Assembly (NCBI RefSeq): GCF_030719035.1
Contig: NZ_CP132203.1
Location: 3,534,001-3,598,000, forward strand
DNA from: Hahella sp. HNIBRBA332
Lineage (GTDB): Bacteria; Pseudomonadota; Gammaproteobacteria; Pseudomonadales; Oleiphilaceae
Length of the DNA stretch: 64,000 nt
Direction of reading: 5' to 3'
The position numbers were made by a program, and so were the translations under genes. Numbering within the stretch: position 1 is the stretch's first letter; the number at the start of each line of letters is the position of its first letter. A model generated the notes under the pieces. That model saw only the letters and a program-made list of their open reading frames with translations. It was not told the origin of the DNA and did no database searches. Positions 34,466-44,135 of the stretch are shown in pieces.

Positions 34466-35422
34466 TCACATTAAATTAAAATTCTTTAGCCACATTAAGG
34501 TTTCGCGCAAACCATCACTGAGCTCGATAATTGGAGAGAAATTCGTGTCGCGGCGTAGCTTATCATTCGATAATACGTTGTATGACACATCCACACCTCG
34601 AGGGGGGGTGTATTGGCACTGCAAAGTGTAACCATCGTCTTCTAATATTGGAGTTATATACTCATTTAACAAAGTGTGCAGTGCGACGCCGTTAGATGTT
34701 CCAATATTATATGCTTCACCGAGTTTGCCAAATCTGAGTATGGCAACCAGCGCATCAGCTAGATCGCGGGCATGTATGTAATCTCGAACAACCGACCCGT
34801 CACCAAAAATATTCAGTACCTCGCCCTTCAACGCAGAGGCAAATGCAGTTGCCACAAAGCCCTGACCACGAAATGGTTTCTGTCCAGGCCCATATGCATT
34901 GCCGGGACGCGCAACAATAAAGGGTAAGTTTTTCTGAATATTATAGAGAAATCCAATGTTCTCTATAATTAGCTTTGATGTTCCGTATAAGGAAATCGGC
35001 TTTGTGGATGAATTCTCAACAATGGGCTGGCGGTTTAGCTGATCTCCATAAACAGTGCCGCCTGAAGATACAAATAAAAATTTCTTAATTTTCTTCACGC
35101 AACACATATCCATAAGATGCATTGCAGGCCTGACATTACGCTCAAATTCAACGTCCATGTTGCACTCTTGGTTAAGAATCATTGTATCGTGAACAAGATG
35201 TACAACAGAGTCGACTTCTTCAAGTATGCTCTGCAGAAATTCCGAGTCTTTATAGTCTCCATCTACGTATTCAACTCCGTCTTGCCTCGCTTCTGGAGCA
35301 GGCAGAAACATATCTGCGACTCTAACAATCATTCCAGCAGAACGACAAGCCTGGGTCAGATGCTGCCCAATAAATCCCATACCGCCAAGAATCAAAACGC
35401 GAGAGGCCTCTGGCGTATTCAT
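34466..35422 (-). CDS. NAD-dependent epimerase/dehydratase
   Basis: 318 residues. Extended SDR: Rossmann start VLILGGMGFIGQHLTQA (GGxGFIG), catalytic YGTSK with Tyr-x-x-x-Lys, a Ser/Thr-rich FVSSGGTVYGD upstream, and a C-terminal WL. Likely forms the precursor sugar (UDP-glucose 4-epimerase-like or a dTDP-sugar enzyme). Overlaps the giant glycosyltransferase gene by four bases (ATGA type), so translationally coupled. Confidence 0.9.
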   Translation of the reverse strand: MNTPEASRVLILGGMGFIGQHLTQACRSAGMIVRVADMFLPAPEARQDGVEYVDGDYKDSEFLQSILEEVDSVVHLVHDTMILNQECNMDVEFERNVRPAMHLMDMCCVKKIKKFLFVSSGGTVYGDQLNRQPIVENSSTKPISLYGTSKLIIENIGFLYNIQKNLPFIVARPGNAYGPGQKPFRGQGFVATAFASALKGEVLNIFGDGSVVRDYIHARDLADALVAILRFGKLGEAYNIGTSNGVALHTLLNEYITPILEDDGYTLQCQYTPPRGVDVSYNVLSNDKLRRDTNFSPIIELSDGLRETLMWLKNFNLM

Positions 35423-38400
35423 ACTGTTACACCTTGTTTTTTGTATTGTCTAATCGCACCATCCCAGCACTCAACATACTGCTTTGCTATATTCGAACTG
35501 GAAAAACGATCAAGTATATCCTGCTCTCGAGCCTTCAACTTAACCCGATATTCCTGATGGTTTTTAAGCCAATTTTCAAATTCAGTGTTTATATTAATAT
35601 CCGACAAATTTACTGAAATCACACCACCGCCATAGTATTCACTCACTACATCTGCAATATCGCCCACGTCAGTCGCAAATGCCGGGACTCCCATTGCTAA
35701 TGCTTCAATCATCGCTATCGGTAATCCCTCATACGCAGAGGTAAATATAATTCCGTCAGTCACCGCATGGAGTTCAAGCGTATTTTCAACATATGGTATT
35801 CGTTTTACATTCTTCAGTTCATTTTTTTCAATGAATGCATTAGCCTCATCAGCAAGCTCGCCATCACCGACTAACACAAAATACTCGTCCTGATTACCGC
35901 AACGTAGTTTTGCCAGCTTTAGGAACTCAAGAGGTCTTTTCTGCTGCGTAAGCCGTGCTACAAACGTAAATATTCTCTTCCCTTGAGGAAGCCCAAATTT
36001 TTCCCTCAGCTCAGCCTCATCAGGTTGCGACTGTTTAAACTGCTGAATGCGCAAAGTATCAACAGCAGAATAGATTAAGTGCGTCTGTTTTGGGTCAATT
36101 CCAAAATCTTCACGGAAGCGTCGCTCAATCTTCTTATTAACAGCAATAAAATGGTCAAAAGACCTAATTCCAGGCTCACCGTATCGGGTAATCCACCCTT
36201 GCTCAACATCATATACTTCCTGATCGATGATCGGCACATCGCGAAACACGCGCCGAATAGAGGGCGCATTATCACAAAACCAAGGAGAGCCATTGCAGAC
36301 CCAGACTAGTTCAGGTTTCAAAGTCGACTTTAATCGAGTCAAAACGCGCAAATAGTCCTCATGTCGCACAATCTCGGCCATCTCAATGACTTGAGCTGCG
36401 ACATCCATAGCCTGGGCGGCCAGGCTACCTTGCTCTGCACGTAATCTCTCCATCGTTATCACAATGAAATCAAATTGCTGATTCAGCTTCCTCATTATCT
36501 CAACGGTATTACGTTCCACGCCGCCTACCGCTAAGAAAATAGGGAATACAAAGATAACCGGCTTTGTACTTAAACGTGGCGGCAAATACTGAGACTCATA
36601 TCGAATCAAGCCATGCGAAGGTTTCTCCTGACTAGAAAAGAAACCATCTTCATCAACTTCAACACTACTGCAATCAAGCACTTCACCAATACGCGCTTCA
36701 ACAGCACTACTTCTTGCCGGCAATAACCGAAGAATTTTTCCGCGCAACGGAGTCTGATTGAGTTCGTTTTCAAAAACAGCATGAGCGATGTCGCGTGAGA
36801 AAATCATATGATCGCGCAAATTACTAATACAAATGCTTCCTTCTGACGCAAGAGAATTAGAAATTATTGATAGATCTAAGCTGTTCTCTATAAGAGCCAC
36901 ATAAGCAGAATACAAATGATCAGGGCAGGAAATGGCTGATGAAGATATTGGCCAATAGAATGCCGTAGCTTCGGCAGCTGACGGTGTAATAGGGTTGCCG
37001 CTGAGACCACTCTCCTCGATTAGAGACAACATTCCACACTGCAACAACTCGTACACTTTTGCAGTGTCGCCAAAGGTGCGACGGAAATTCGCTACTAAAG
37101 TCTTTGTTTCTAAACCAGGCGAACCAACTACAAGTGCAGGGATAGCCTTAATAACAGTGGCGACATCAGTATTAGCGACATTTAACTTACCGCTCCTTTT
37201 ATTCTCACTGATTAGCTGTCTTGTTCGATGGATTAAGTATCTTGGGTTGTTTAAAAGATGATAAACCGCCCTTGACGCCAATTGCATGAATCTGTCCATT
37301 TTACTAACCAGAGTCACTTGCGACTCTAACAGCAACTGGGCCTGCATTAATTCATCAAACAGCTGACGCTGCTTTGAACCATAATGAAGGTCTCTCTCAC
37401 TCCCTGTATTAAGCGCCTCACACAGATTGTAAAGCTCAGCGGAAGACAAGCCATCAGTCTCCCCTGCGCTCTTCTCAAGCTTATCCCAGTAATCTGAGCC
37501 AATACTCGGAAAGTGCGCTTCCATGGCGATTGCCAAAGAATTAGGATAATCACCCAGCTTTTGGATGACTCCATACTCATACATCGCTCGAAATAGATGC
37601 ACATACAAAGTGCTCAAACATTTCCGAATGCCCATAGAAATGTCATCAGGCGTGGCCGCGATAAGCTCTTCGTAATACTCACACCTACTGACAAGCGCAT
37701 CTAACCTCTGTTGCCACCTCTCTTGAGAGAATTGTGATGCGCGGCTCTTGTGCGCTTTTTTCTCAAGTGACGCAACTCCCAATATCGTATCAATACCAGA
37801 GTGCATCCTTGCAAATACCACAGCCATTTTCCCTGCTGAAATTTGGCGTTTACAGAACTTTGACGTCACATAGGGATGATAATGATCACCTTTCGCTCGA
37901 GTGGTATAAAATAACTTTAGCCCGCGTTTCGCTAACCGATAACCTAATTCGATGTCTTCAAAACCATACTCGTCAAATCGCTCGTCAAAAATCACGTCCT
38001 CCTCAAGAAGAAAACGTCTGTCAACACAGATATTACAGGTATAAAAATGTCTAAAGTCAGTAAAGTCGTTGTCTTTAAGGCGATTATAACTAAACTGCTC
38101 ATTTCCAATTTCTGTAATATGATGCATCAGATGATTAACATCGAGGTCTTGATGCCAATCGACAACACCCAGCGTGGCGACTTTCGGTCCTAGCTGCTCG
38201 CATATTTCAGCATGAATATTAAGAATTTGAGGATCAGGGAAGATATCATCCCCTATGATAAGCAGCTTATCACCTGAAGCCGCTCTAATCGCAGCATTTC
38301 GCGCACTTGAAGCCCCTCCATGCGCATTACGCAGCACTTTTAACGGCAAGCCATTCACCGTCTCAAGAAATTCGACCGAGCCATCAGATGAGCCATCATC

Positions 38401-40173
38401 AGAGAAAATAATCTCATACGGAAACAAAGTCACTGCATTCACTTCGCGCCATGCAGCAATAATTTCAGGCAGGAGCTTACCTCTGTTATAAGTTGGGATA
38501 ATCACGCTTATTAGAATTGGATTAGTAGAGCTGGTCTGTCCGGCCAAAGTACCAGACTCTTCATTCGAAGAGAGTGATAAATCCCTCTCAGGTCGATTCC
38601 AGTCCATATCAAACAGTGAATTAGGGTGACGCCCTTCGGAGCATCCATGCAGCCAATAGTGAACCAGAGGAGGCATGTCTAAGCCTGCGATATCGGGATA
38701 GCGAGCTCGATAATATTCGCTGTCAAAATATGGACCTGGCTGCCTACTCTCTTTCCATCCTATCGCTAAATAGTGTTTTAGAGGATTAACGCCTTTTTGC
38801 GCCACATCTGGATAATTTTTCAGGTACCATTCAGAATCAAATAGAGGAGACCGCAACAACTTCCAATACCAGTAAAGCAACTTACTACGGCTTTCCAGTC
38901 TACTCAAAACCACTTTTCCAATCCCCTTATCTTTTTCGGCAAATACAGACAGCCTATGCTCAATTTGAGTAATGATATGCTGTAGGTTACTAATAGTTTG
39001 TTTATGTTCATGAGCAGCCTTGCTGAATGCAGCCAGCTTTTCATCTCGGTCAAGAATGGTCTGACCAAGAGAATCGATCTCAGCTAACTTAGCTGCCACA
39101 TCTTGGCTTAAGCGGCTTATTTCCGAATCGCGCTCTTTTATTTCCTGCTTAAGCGATAGAGCTTCCAAATCTAGCGCGCCAATCTTCTGCTTAAGCGATA
39201 GAGCTTCTAAATCCAGCGCGCCAATCTTCTGCTTAAGCGATAGAGCTTCCAAATCCAGCGCGCTGATCTTCTGCTCAAGCACTAATATTTCCTGCTCACG
39301 ATCATGAATGACCTGGCTTAGTGTCTCAGATGAGTATGACGCGACCTTTCCAAGTGCACTACACAGCAGGTCTTTATTGCTTACCTGCTGTATCTCATAT
39401 ACTTCTGGAGCAAGCAGACTTAAACGTCCCAGCTCCTCCCACGTTACTTTGTCAAGGGCTACAATCGTGGCGCTACCGACTCCAGGATCTTCAAGATTTC
39501 TAGAGGCGCTTAAGCCTACAAAAATCTTGTCATCAGTGACACATATCCCTCGCGTATACCCCCCCAGAACTTTCGAACGAACCAGTTCTCCCGCACTGTT
39601 ATATTCAGCTATCTCTTTCTTTTCAGAGTTAGCCAACAATAAATTTTCATCTAAAGGCGTTAAGCTGTGAGGCTGAGATAGACCTTTGATGAGTTCCTTT
39701 CCGCTAAGTAAATCCTTTACATAGCCAGCCTCTCTGGTTTTTCCTTTATATTCGCGGTGCTGTTTAAAATCTCCAAATGCAGAGAAAACAATGCGCTCAT
39801 TCCAAAGCCCAAGGCAGTTAATATGAAGCGAGTCAACATCTCCCTCAAAGGTCCATCTATCTATTTCTGCGGACTTACCATCAACCTTGATTATTTCGTT
39901 ACCGGATGTACCTACAAAATATATAAAGTCGTCCACGATCAACACATCGTGTATATCGTCAGCGGCAACAGTACTGGGCTCGGAATCAGGCTTCTTTTGG
40001 CTATGAATCAACACTGACGAGGGTTGGAGGCCTCTAGCGAATTTTTCACTATTTACCGAAAATCCCGTCGCGCTAAAATTATCCAGTTTATAAGTAACGC
40101 CCTCATGGATCAGGAAAAGGCCTCCCTGATTTGGGCATGATACGAGTAGGTTATTGAATAGTTCATTCATCAA
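35419..40173 (-). CDS. 1584-residue multidomain protein: TIGR03032-like, coiled coil, GT2 and GT4 glycosyltransferase domains
   Basis: Order, by eye. Residues about 1-290: a beta-propeller-like region resembling the DUF4915/TIGR03032 family (LLVSCPNQGGLFLIHEG, HDVLIVDDFIYFVGTSGNE, SQPHSLTPLDENLLLANSEK). About 295-425: Leu/Gln/Lys coiled coil with a tandem 14-residue repeat (see repeat entry). About 445-525: two copies of a YP-D-x-x motif (WYLKNYPDVAQ, YYRARYPDIAG). About 555-760: GT2 (VIIPTYNRGKLLPEI, DDGSSDGS, GDDIFPDP). About 1210-1580: GT4 (FVFPIFLAVGGVERNTVEIM, FVARLTQQKRPLEF, SAYEGLPIAMIEALA). So one chain carries two different transferase folds. Neighbours overlap it by 11 and 4 bases. 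Confidence 0.85.
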   Translation of the reverse strand: MMNELFNNLLVSCPNQGGLFLIHEGVTYKLDNFSATGFSVNSEKFARGLQPSSVLIHSQKKPDSEPSTVAADDIHDVLIVDDFIYFVGTSGNEIIKVDGKSAEIDRWTFEGDVDSLHINCLGLWNERIVFSAFGDFKQHREYKGKTREAGYVKDLLSGKELIKGLSQPHSLTPLDENLLLANSEKKEIAEYNSAGELVRSKVLGGYTRGICVTDDKIFVGLSASRNLEDPGVGSATIVALDKVTWEELGRLSLLAPEVYEIQQVSNKDLLCSALGKVASYSSETLSQVIHDREQEILVLEQKISALDLEALSLKQKIGALDLEALSLKQKIGALDLEALSLKQEIKERDSEISRLSQDVAAKLAEIDSLGQTILDRDEKLAAFSKAAHEHKQTISNLQHIITQIEHRLSVFAEKDKGIGKVVLSRLESRSKLLYWYWKLLRSPLFDSEWYLKNYPDVAQKGVNPLKHYLAIGWKESRQPGPYFDSEYYRARYPDIAGLDMPPLVHYWLHGCSEGRHPNSLFDMDWNRPERDLSLSSNEESGTLAGQTSSTNPILISVIIPTYNRGKLLPEIIAAWREVNAVTLFPYEIIFSDDGSSDGSVEFLETVNGLPLKVLRNAHGGASSARNAAIRAASGDKLLIIGDDIFPDPQILNIHAEICEQLGPKVATLGVVDWHQDLDVNHLMHHITEIGNEQFSYNRLKDNDFTDFRHFYTCNICVDRRFLLEEDVIFDERFDEYGFEDIELGYRLAKRGLKLFYTTRAKGDHYHPYVTSKFCKRQISAGKMAVVFARMHSGIDTILGVASLEKKAHKSRASQFSQERWQQRLDALVSRCEYYEELIAATPDDISMGIRKCLSTLYVHLFRAMYEYGVIQKLGDYPNSLAIAMEAHFPSIGSDYWDKLEKSAGETDGLSSAELYNLCEALNTGSERDLHYGSKQRQLFDELMQAQLLLESQVTLVSKMDRFMQLASRAVYHLLNNPRYLIHRTRQLISENKRSGKLNVANTDVATVIKAIPALVVGSPGLETKTLVANFRRTFGDTAKVYELLQCGMLSLIEESGLSGNPITPSAAEATAFYWPISSSAISCPDHLYSAYVALIENSLDLSIISNSLASEGSICISNLRDHMIFSRDIAHAVFENELNQTPLRGKILRLLPARSSAVEARIGEVLDCSSVEVDEDGFFSSQEKPSHGLIRYESQYLPPRLSTKPVIFVFPIFLAVGGVERNTVEIMRKLNQQFDFIVITMERLRAEQGSLAAQAMDVAAQVIEMAEIVRHEDYLRVLTRLKSTLKPELVWVCNGSPWFCDNAPSIRRVFRDVPIIDQEVYDVEQGWITRYGEPGIRSFDHFIAVNKKIERRFREDFGIDPKQTHLIYSAVDTLRIQQFKQSQPDEAELREKFGLPQGKRIFTFVARLTQQKRPLEFLKLAKLRCGNQDEYFVLVGDGELADEANAFIEKNELKNVKRIPYVENTLELHAVTDGIIFTSAYEGLPIAMIEALAMGVPAFATDVGDIADVVSEYYGGGVISVNLSDININTEFENWLKNHQEYRVKLKAREQDILDRFSSSNIAKQYVECWDGAIRQYKKQGVTV
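39145..39270 (-). repeat. Three tandem 42-bp repeats inside the giant glycosyltransferase gene
   Basis: Units at 39145-39186, 39187-39228 and 39229-39270 differ at only a few positions. Each encodes 14 residues (two heptads), KIGALDLEALSLKQ-like, so copy number changes would lengthen or shorten the coiled coil without a frame break. Confidence 0.9.
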
Positions 40174-41584
40174 TACTTACCAGTGGAGTGCAGCAAAAAT
40201 CAACAATTTCTGTTGCAGTGCTAGAAGTTACCGGCAATACACGAAATGCAATTGCATCTATTTTTCTATGTAAAAACGTTTCCTCTTGACCACAAACCGC
40301 TAACACTCCAGCATTCATGAAGTAAACACCCGGGTTTAAGTAGCAATGAAAGGTAAACTCAACAGATACAACTTTTCCTTGTGGGATAAATGGAACAGAC
40401 TCAGCAAGAGATGGCGCCGAAATTGACCCTCCAAGCTCTAGTCCTGAGGTTGTTTTAAGCAACATACCAAAACGAACATTTGTAGCGGCGACATCAAATT
40501 TCACGCTATAGCAATATCTATACTTCTTGCCACGAACAAGTCCATTCACAGGCTCCCCAGTAAGAGTCAAGATCTGGAGTGATTCGATCGTAGCGCCACG
40601 TGACTCATATTCAATTGTACTAACAGGCTTCAAGTGTGGATCAAAATTTTCCTGGAGATGCTGGCCTCCCTCTTCCTGCGCCTTATTAGTAGGCTGAGGC
40701 AGACCATCGACTCCGCTCACTTGTTCAGGCATAACATCATTGGCCTGGAGTAACTGGTTACGAATGCTCTCTCTTTTATCTATAGGAGCATAAAGCAGTT
40801 TTTGATAGTTCCCTATAATTTGCTTGGGCTTGCCAACCGCAAGCCTCTCACCAGAGTCCATGAGTATGGCTCTATCGCACAGTTCCACAACTGTACTCCC
40901 AGAGTGGGAAACGAATAAAATTGTTGCCCCGCTGTCACGAATAGCTTCAATTCGAGAAAAGCATTTTCGTTGGAAAAGCTCATCTCCAACAGACAAAGCT
41001 TCGTCAATAACCAGGATTTCCGGGTCAACATTAATGGCTACAGCAAATGCAAGCCGAACAACCATTCCACTAGAATATGTCTTAACTGGCTGATCTATAA
41101 ACTGCCCAATATCAGCAAATGCTGCTATATCATCAAATCGCTCGTCAACTTCGCTTTGGCTTAGTCCTAGAACCGCTGCGTTAAGATAAACGTTTTCCCT
41201 TCCCGTAAACTCTGGATTGAATCCCGCCCCCAATTCCAAAAGCGCTGCAATACGACCATTTATCTCGACTACGCCCTCTGTCGGAGACAAAGTACCACAA
41301 ATTATTTGCAGAAGAGTGGACTTACCAGAACCATTACGCCCAACAATCCCAACAGTTTCACCTCTCTTTATTTCAAATGAAACATCTCTGAGAGCCCAAA
41401 AATCGCGATAATAATGTACTGGCGGCCGATTACTGAAACGTTTTAGCTTTGGAAGAACAAACTGTTTAAGCCTATCTCGCGGAGACTCGTATATTTGATA
41501 GCACTTACTTAGGTTTCGAATTCGAATAGCCGTATTATCAGTGCTGTTAGTGTTTAACGGCTCGCTACTATTATTAAAGGACAT
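40163..41584 (-). CDS. wzt: ABC transporter ATP-binding protein, Wzt type (polysaccharide export)
   Basis: 473 residues. ABC domain in the N-terminal half: Walker A VGRNGSGKSTLLQIICG, signature YSSGMVVRLAFAV, Walker B ILVIDEALSVG, and a D-loop/H-loop region. The additional C-terminal domain (about residues 290-470), with a sandwich-like TFHCYLNPGVYFMNAGVL, is that of Wzt, which recognises the O-antigen chain end in ABC-dependent LPS assembly. Overlaps the permease gene by 11 bases and the giant glycosyltransferase gene by 11 bases. Confidence 0.93.
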   Translation of the reverse strand: MSFNNSSEPLNTNSTDNTAIRIRNLSKCYQIYESPRDRLKQFVLPKLKRFSNRPPVHYYRDFWALRDVSFEIKRGETVGIVGRNGSGKSTLLQIICGTLSPTEGVVEINGRIAALLELGAGFNPEFTGRENVYLNAAVLGLSQSEVDERFDDIAAFADIGQFIDQPVKTYSSGMVVRLAFAVAINVDPEILVIDEALSVGDELFQRKCFSRIEAIRDSGATILFVSHSGSTVVELCDRAILMDSGERLAVGKPKQIIGNYQKLLYAPIDKRESIRNQLLQANDVMPEQVSGVDGLPQPTNKAQEEGGQHLQENFDPHLKPVSTIEYESRGATIESLQILTLTGEPVNGLVRGKKYRYCYSVKFDVAATNVRFGMLLKTTSGLELGGSISAPSLAESVPFIPQGKVVSVEFTFHCYLNPGVYFMNAGVLAVCGQEETFLHRKIDAIAFRVLPVTSSTATEIVDFCCTPLVSIDE

Positions 41585-42395
41585 CCGAAAAGCCTCTTCT
41601 TGTCTTTTGAAACCACGCGTACCCGGCCCATGCCAAAGCTACAGAGACAAGTGAGTAGATACCCAAACCAAACCAATCAGGCACACGCCCCCATATAAGA
41701 ACGCCTCTTGATTGCTCAATGATGAACGTTAGTGGATTCAGCATAATTAAAGAATGATAGTTTGCAGGCAGAGCATCAATAGGAAAGAAAACAGGCGAAA
41801 GGAAGAGTAGAACTGTGGTAATTATGACTATTGTTTGCCCAACATCTCGAATAAATACACCTATAGAGGCCAAAATCCATGCTCCCCCTAATATAAGCAG
41901 AATAAACGGTATAAATATTAAAGGTAAGAATATGGCCGTCCAGTGTATAAACCCGTTAAAAATAATAAATGCTATTAACAATACCAACAGGCTAATTAAT
42001 GAGTGAAATAATGCAGCAAACAGACAAACCACTGGTAGTATCTCAATAGGAAACACTACTTTTTTTACAAAGTTCACATTCCCTAAAATCAACCCTGGCG
42101 CTCGGTTGATAACTTCAGCAAAAACGCCATGAACAATAAGTCCAACAAAAAGAACTATCGCAAACTGAGATTTACTTTCATCACCACCAACGCCCCACTT
42201 GGCTTTAAATATCACAGAAAATACAAATGTGTAGACAACCAACATTAATATTGGATGAAAAAATGACCATGCCAGCCCTAAAAAAGAGCCTCGATACCGG
42301 CCAACAACTTCTCTTTTTGTCATTTGCCGAATAAGTTGCCAATTATGGCTGATCGATAGAATCAGCCCTGTTAAAGAAGAAGAGTACTGAGGCAT
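41574..42395 (-). CDS. wzm: ABC-2 type polysaccharide transport permease, Wzm type
   Basis: 273 residues, about six membrane segments (for example MLVVYTFVFSVIFKAKW, LLVLLIAFIIFNGFIHWTA, LPLIFIPFILLILGGAWI). The N-terminus REVVGRYRGSFLGLAWSFF is the typical ABC-2 polysaccharide permease start. It pairs with the Wzt-type ATPase to move undecaprenyl-linked polysaccharide across the inner membrane. First gene of the leftward cluster, with a leader of about 200 bases. Confidence 0.93.
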   Translation of the reverse strand: MPQYSSSLTGLILSISHNWQLIRQMTKREVVGRYRGSFLGLAWSFFHPILMLVVYTFVFSVIFKAKWGVGGDESKSQFAIVLFVGLIVHGVFAEVINRAPGLILGNVNFVKKVVFPIEILPVVCLFAALFHSLISLLVLLIAFIIFNGFIHWTAIFLPLIFIPFILLILGGAWILASIGVFIRDVGQTIVIITTVLLFLSPVFFPIDALPANYHSLIMLNPLTFIIEQSRGVLIWGRVPDWFGLGIYSLVSVALAWAGYAWFQKTRRGFSDVL

Positions 42396-42740
42396 TTAAA
42401 ATAAGAACTTCCAGATAAGTTGTCATGTGGACATATTTGCAGGCGGTTTCCACCAAAAGCCCAAATAGTGAAAGCTGAGTTGAATAGATACCTAGAGGTA
42501 TAGCCTTGATTTGGTTTACCTTTGTATTCCACCCCAAACATTTGCTGGTTAATCCCACTAATGCGCGTGGTCTACCACGCGAGAGATTTTTGCCGGATGC
42601 GGCGAGATTATATACACCAGAGGAAAAATTTCCAGCTTTACGGCCCTTCTGTGCAGTGTAAACAGTGGTACGCTCCTGAAGTCTCAAAGGCAAGATGCGG
42701 AACATTCCATAAAGACTGCTCTCTGGATTAATTTATGCCC
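42396..42740 (-). promoter_or_regulatory. Leader and promoter region of the polysaccharide cluster
   Basis: 345 bases between cmoM and wzm without a convincing gene. On the - strand TATAAT (42607-42612) gives an apparent -10 box, which places a start near 42600 and a leader of about 200 bases. A perfect hairpin CGCGTGG-TCTA-CCACGCG lies at 42564-42581, near the 5' end of that leader. No JUMPstart/ops element (GGCGGTAG) was found. Confidence 0.5.
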
Positions 42741-43535
42741 CTACCCCTTCTGATACAACACATGAATATAGCGTCCCAGGGAAAGGTAGGGTTCTTTCTG
42801 GGAGTGCATGCGCTCCATTTCCAGTACGTCTTCATAGCTGCGTTCGCGGGCGACGTGCTTTTGCATGAAGTCGTAAAAAGTGCGGATGCCCCGTTTACAT
42901 ATCTGATGCATGCCCGCTTGCTGCAGCCAGCCGTAGACTTCATCCGGATCTAGTGGATTCTGCGGCGTCAGTCCGCCTTTACGGTAGAACCAGTTGTTCT
43001 TCTTGAGTTTGCGAAAATTGCCCTGTAATAGATTGCGGTAGATCAGGCCATTTCGGTTGTAGAAAGCCAGGGACAGCACGCCGCCGTTACGCAGTTTGCT
43101 CAGCGCCAGCTCCAGAGCGGGACGGGGATCGTCCATCCACTCCAGCACTGCATGGATGATTATCAAATCATAAGGTCCCTGGAGTTGCGGCAGAACGTCC
43201 TGCATCGCACCTTCACGCCACTCCTCGCAGGCCTGCGCCGCTCCCAGAGCCTCCAGATTGGCGCGGGCCGCCGTCAGCATCTCTGCGGACAGGTCGGTCA
43301 GCGTCAGCCGATGTCCCGCTTGCGCCAAGCGCCCGCTGATCATCGCCGCGCCGCAGCCAATGTCCAATATTCGCCAGGCGTCCTCTCCCAAACGTTCCGC
43401 CAAATGGGCGTCCAGGTCTTCGTTGATCAGATCCAGTCGCAAGCGCCCTTTGGGGGTGCCGTAAATATTATTCTGGAAGCGTTCTTTCAGTTCGTCGAAG
43501 TTGTGCCCTGGGGAACCCTTTGAATCTTCTTGCAT
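42741..43535 (-). CDS. cmoM: tRNA 5-carboxymethoxyuridine methyltransferase CmoM
   Basis: 264 residues. Strong resemblance to E. coli CmoM/SmtA: N-terminal FDELKERFQNNIYGTPKGRL, SAM motif ILDIGCGAAMISGRLAQAGH, HAVLEWMDDPRPAL, SLAFYNRNGLIYRNLLQGNF, and the C-terminal QEPYLSLGRYIHVL. It methylates cmo5U34 to mcmo5U34 in tRNA. Separated from cmoAB by the polysaccharide cluster. Confidence 0.95.
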   Translation of the reverse strand: MQEDSKGSPGHNFDELKERFQNNIYGTPKGRLRLDLINEDLDAHLAERLGEDAWRILDIGCGAAMISGRLAQAGHRLTLTDLSAEMLTAARANLEALGAAQACEEWREGAMQDVLPQLQGPYDLIIIHAVLEWMDDPRPALELALSKLRNGGVLSLAFYNRNGLIYRNLLQGNFRKLKKNNWFYRKGGLTPQNPLDPDEVYGWLQQAGMHQICKRGIRTFYDFMQKHVARERSYEDVLEMERMHSQKEPYLSLGRYIHVLYQKG

Positions 43536-43683
43536 TTTTGGGAACTTACTGTTGAATCAAGGTTGATGTTGACGCGTATAATACCACTACTGCGCACAAA
43601 GCCCTCGACAGGTTATTGAAAAGCCTTCGAAAAAACGTCGCCGCAATATCAATAGATCCAATGTAACAAGGATACGCTTCGCC

Positions 43684-44133
43684 ATGCTTTCGCTACTCAA
43701 AATACTTCATGTTCTAGCGGCCCTGGGCTGGGTCGGCGGTATGTTTTTCGCTTATGTCATTCTGCGCCCTACCGCCGCGGAACAATTACAGCCGCCTCAG
43801 CGCCTGCCGTTGTGGTCGGAAGTGCTGACCCGCTTTTTCCGATGGGTGTGGATCGCCGTGCTGACGCTCTGGGGCTCCGGCATGGGCATGCTCGCTCTGT
43901 GGGGCGGCAAACCGCCGTTGTATGTACACATCATGCTGGGCGGCGCTTTGACTATGACGCTCATTTTCATTGGGGTGTTTTTCTTTCCCTTTCGCAGGCT
44001 GAAGACCTGCACGCTGGAAAAGACCTGGAGCGAAGCCGGCGCCGCGTTGAATCAAGTGCGGCAGGCGGTATTGGCCAACCTCTGCCTGGGACTCATCGTC
44101 ATCTGCGTCGCCGTTGGCAGGTGGCCGCTTTAA
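43684..44133 (+). CDS. CopD family membrane protein
   Basis: 149 residues with about four membrane segments. The CopD-like motifs are an N-terminal His in the first helix (ILHVLAALGWVGGMFFAYVI) and WIAVLTLWGSGMGMLALWGG. The family occurs with copper resistance or haem proteins but its function here is unknown. It ends two bases before the convergent miaA gene. Confidence 0.75.
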   Translation: MLSLLKILHVLAALGWVGGMFFAYVILRPTAAEQLQPPQRLPLWSEVLTRFFRWVWIAVLTLWGSGMGMLALWGGKPPLYVHIMLGGALTMTLIFIGVFFFPFRRLKTCTLEKTWSEAGAALNQVRQAVLANLCLGLIVICVAVGRWPL

Positions 44134-44135
44134 TG

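Noticed and set aside
42343..42705. Open frame upstream of wzm on the - strand
   Set aside because: Overlaps the wzm start in another frame, has no recognisable domain and covers the predicted promoter and leader.
42396..42740. JUMPstart/ops element for RfaH
   Set aside because: Searched both strands for GGCGGTAG-type sequence. Only a partial look-alike near 42668 was found and it does not match the core.
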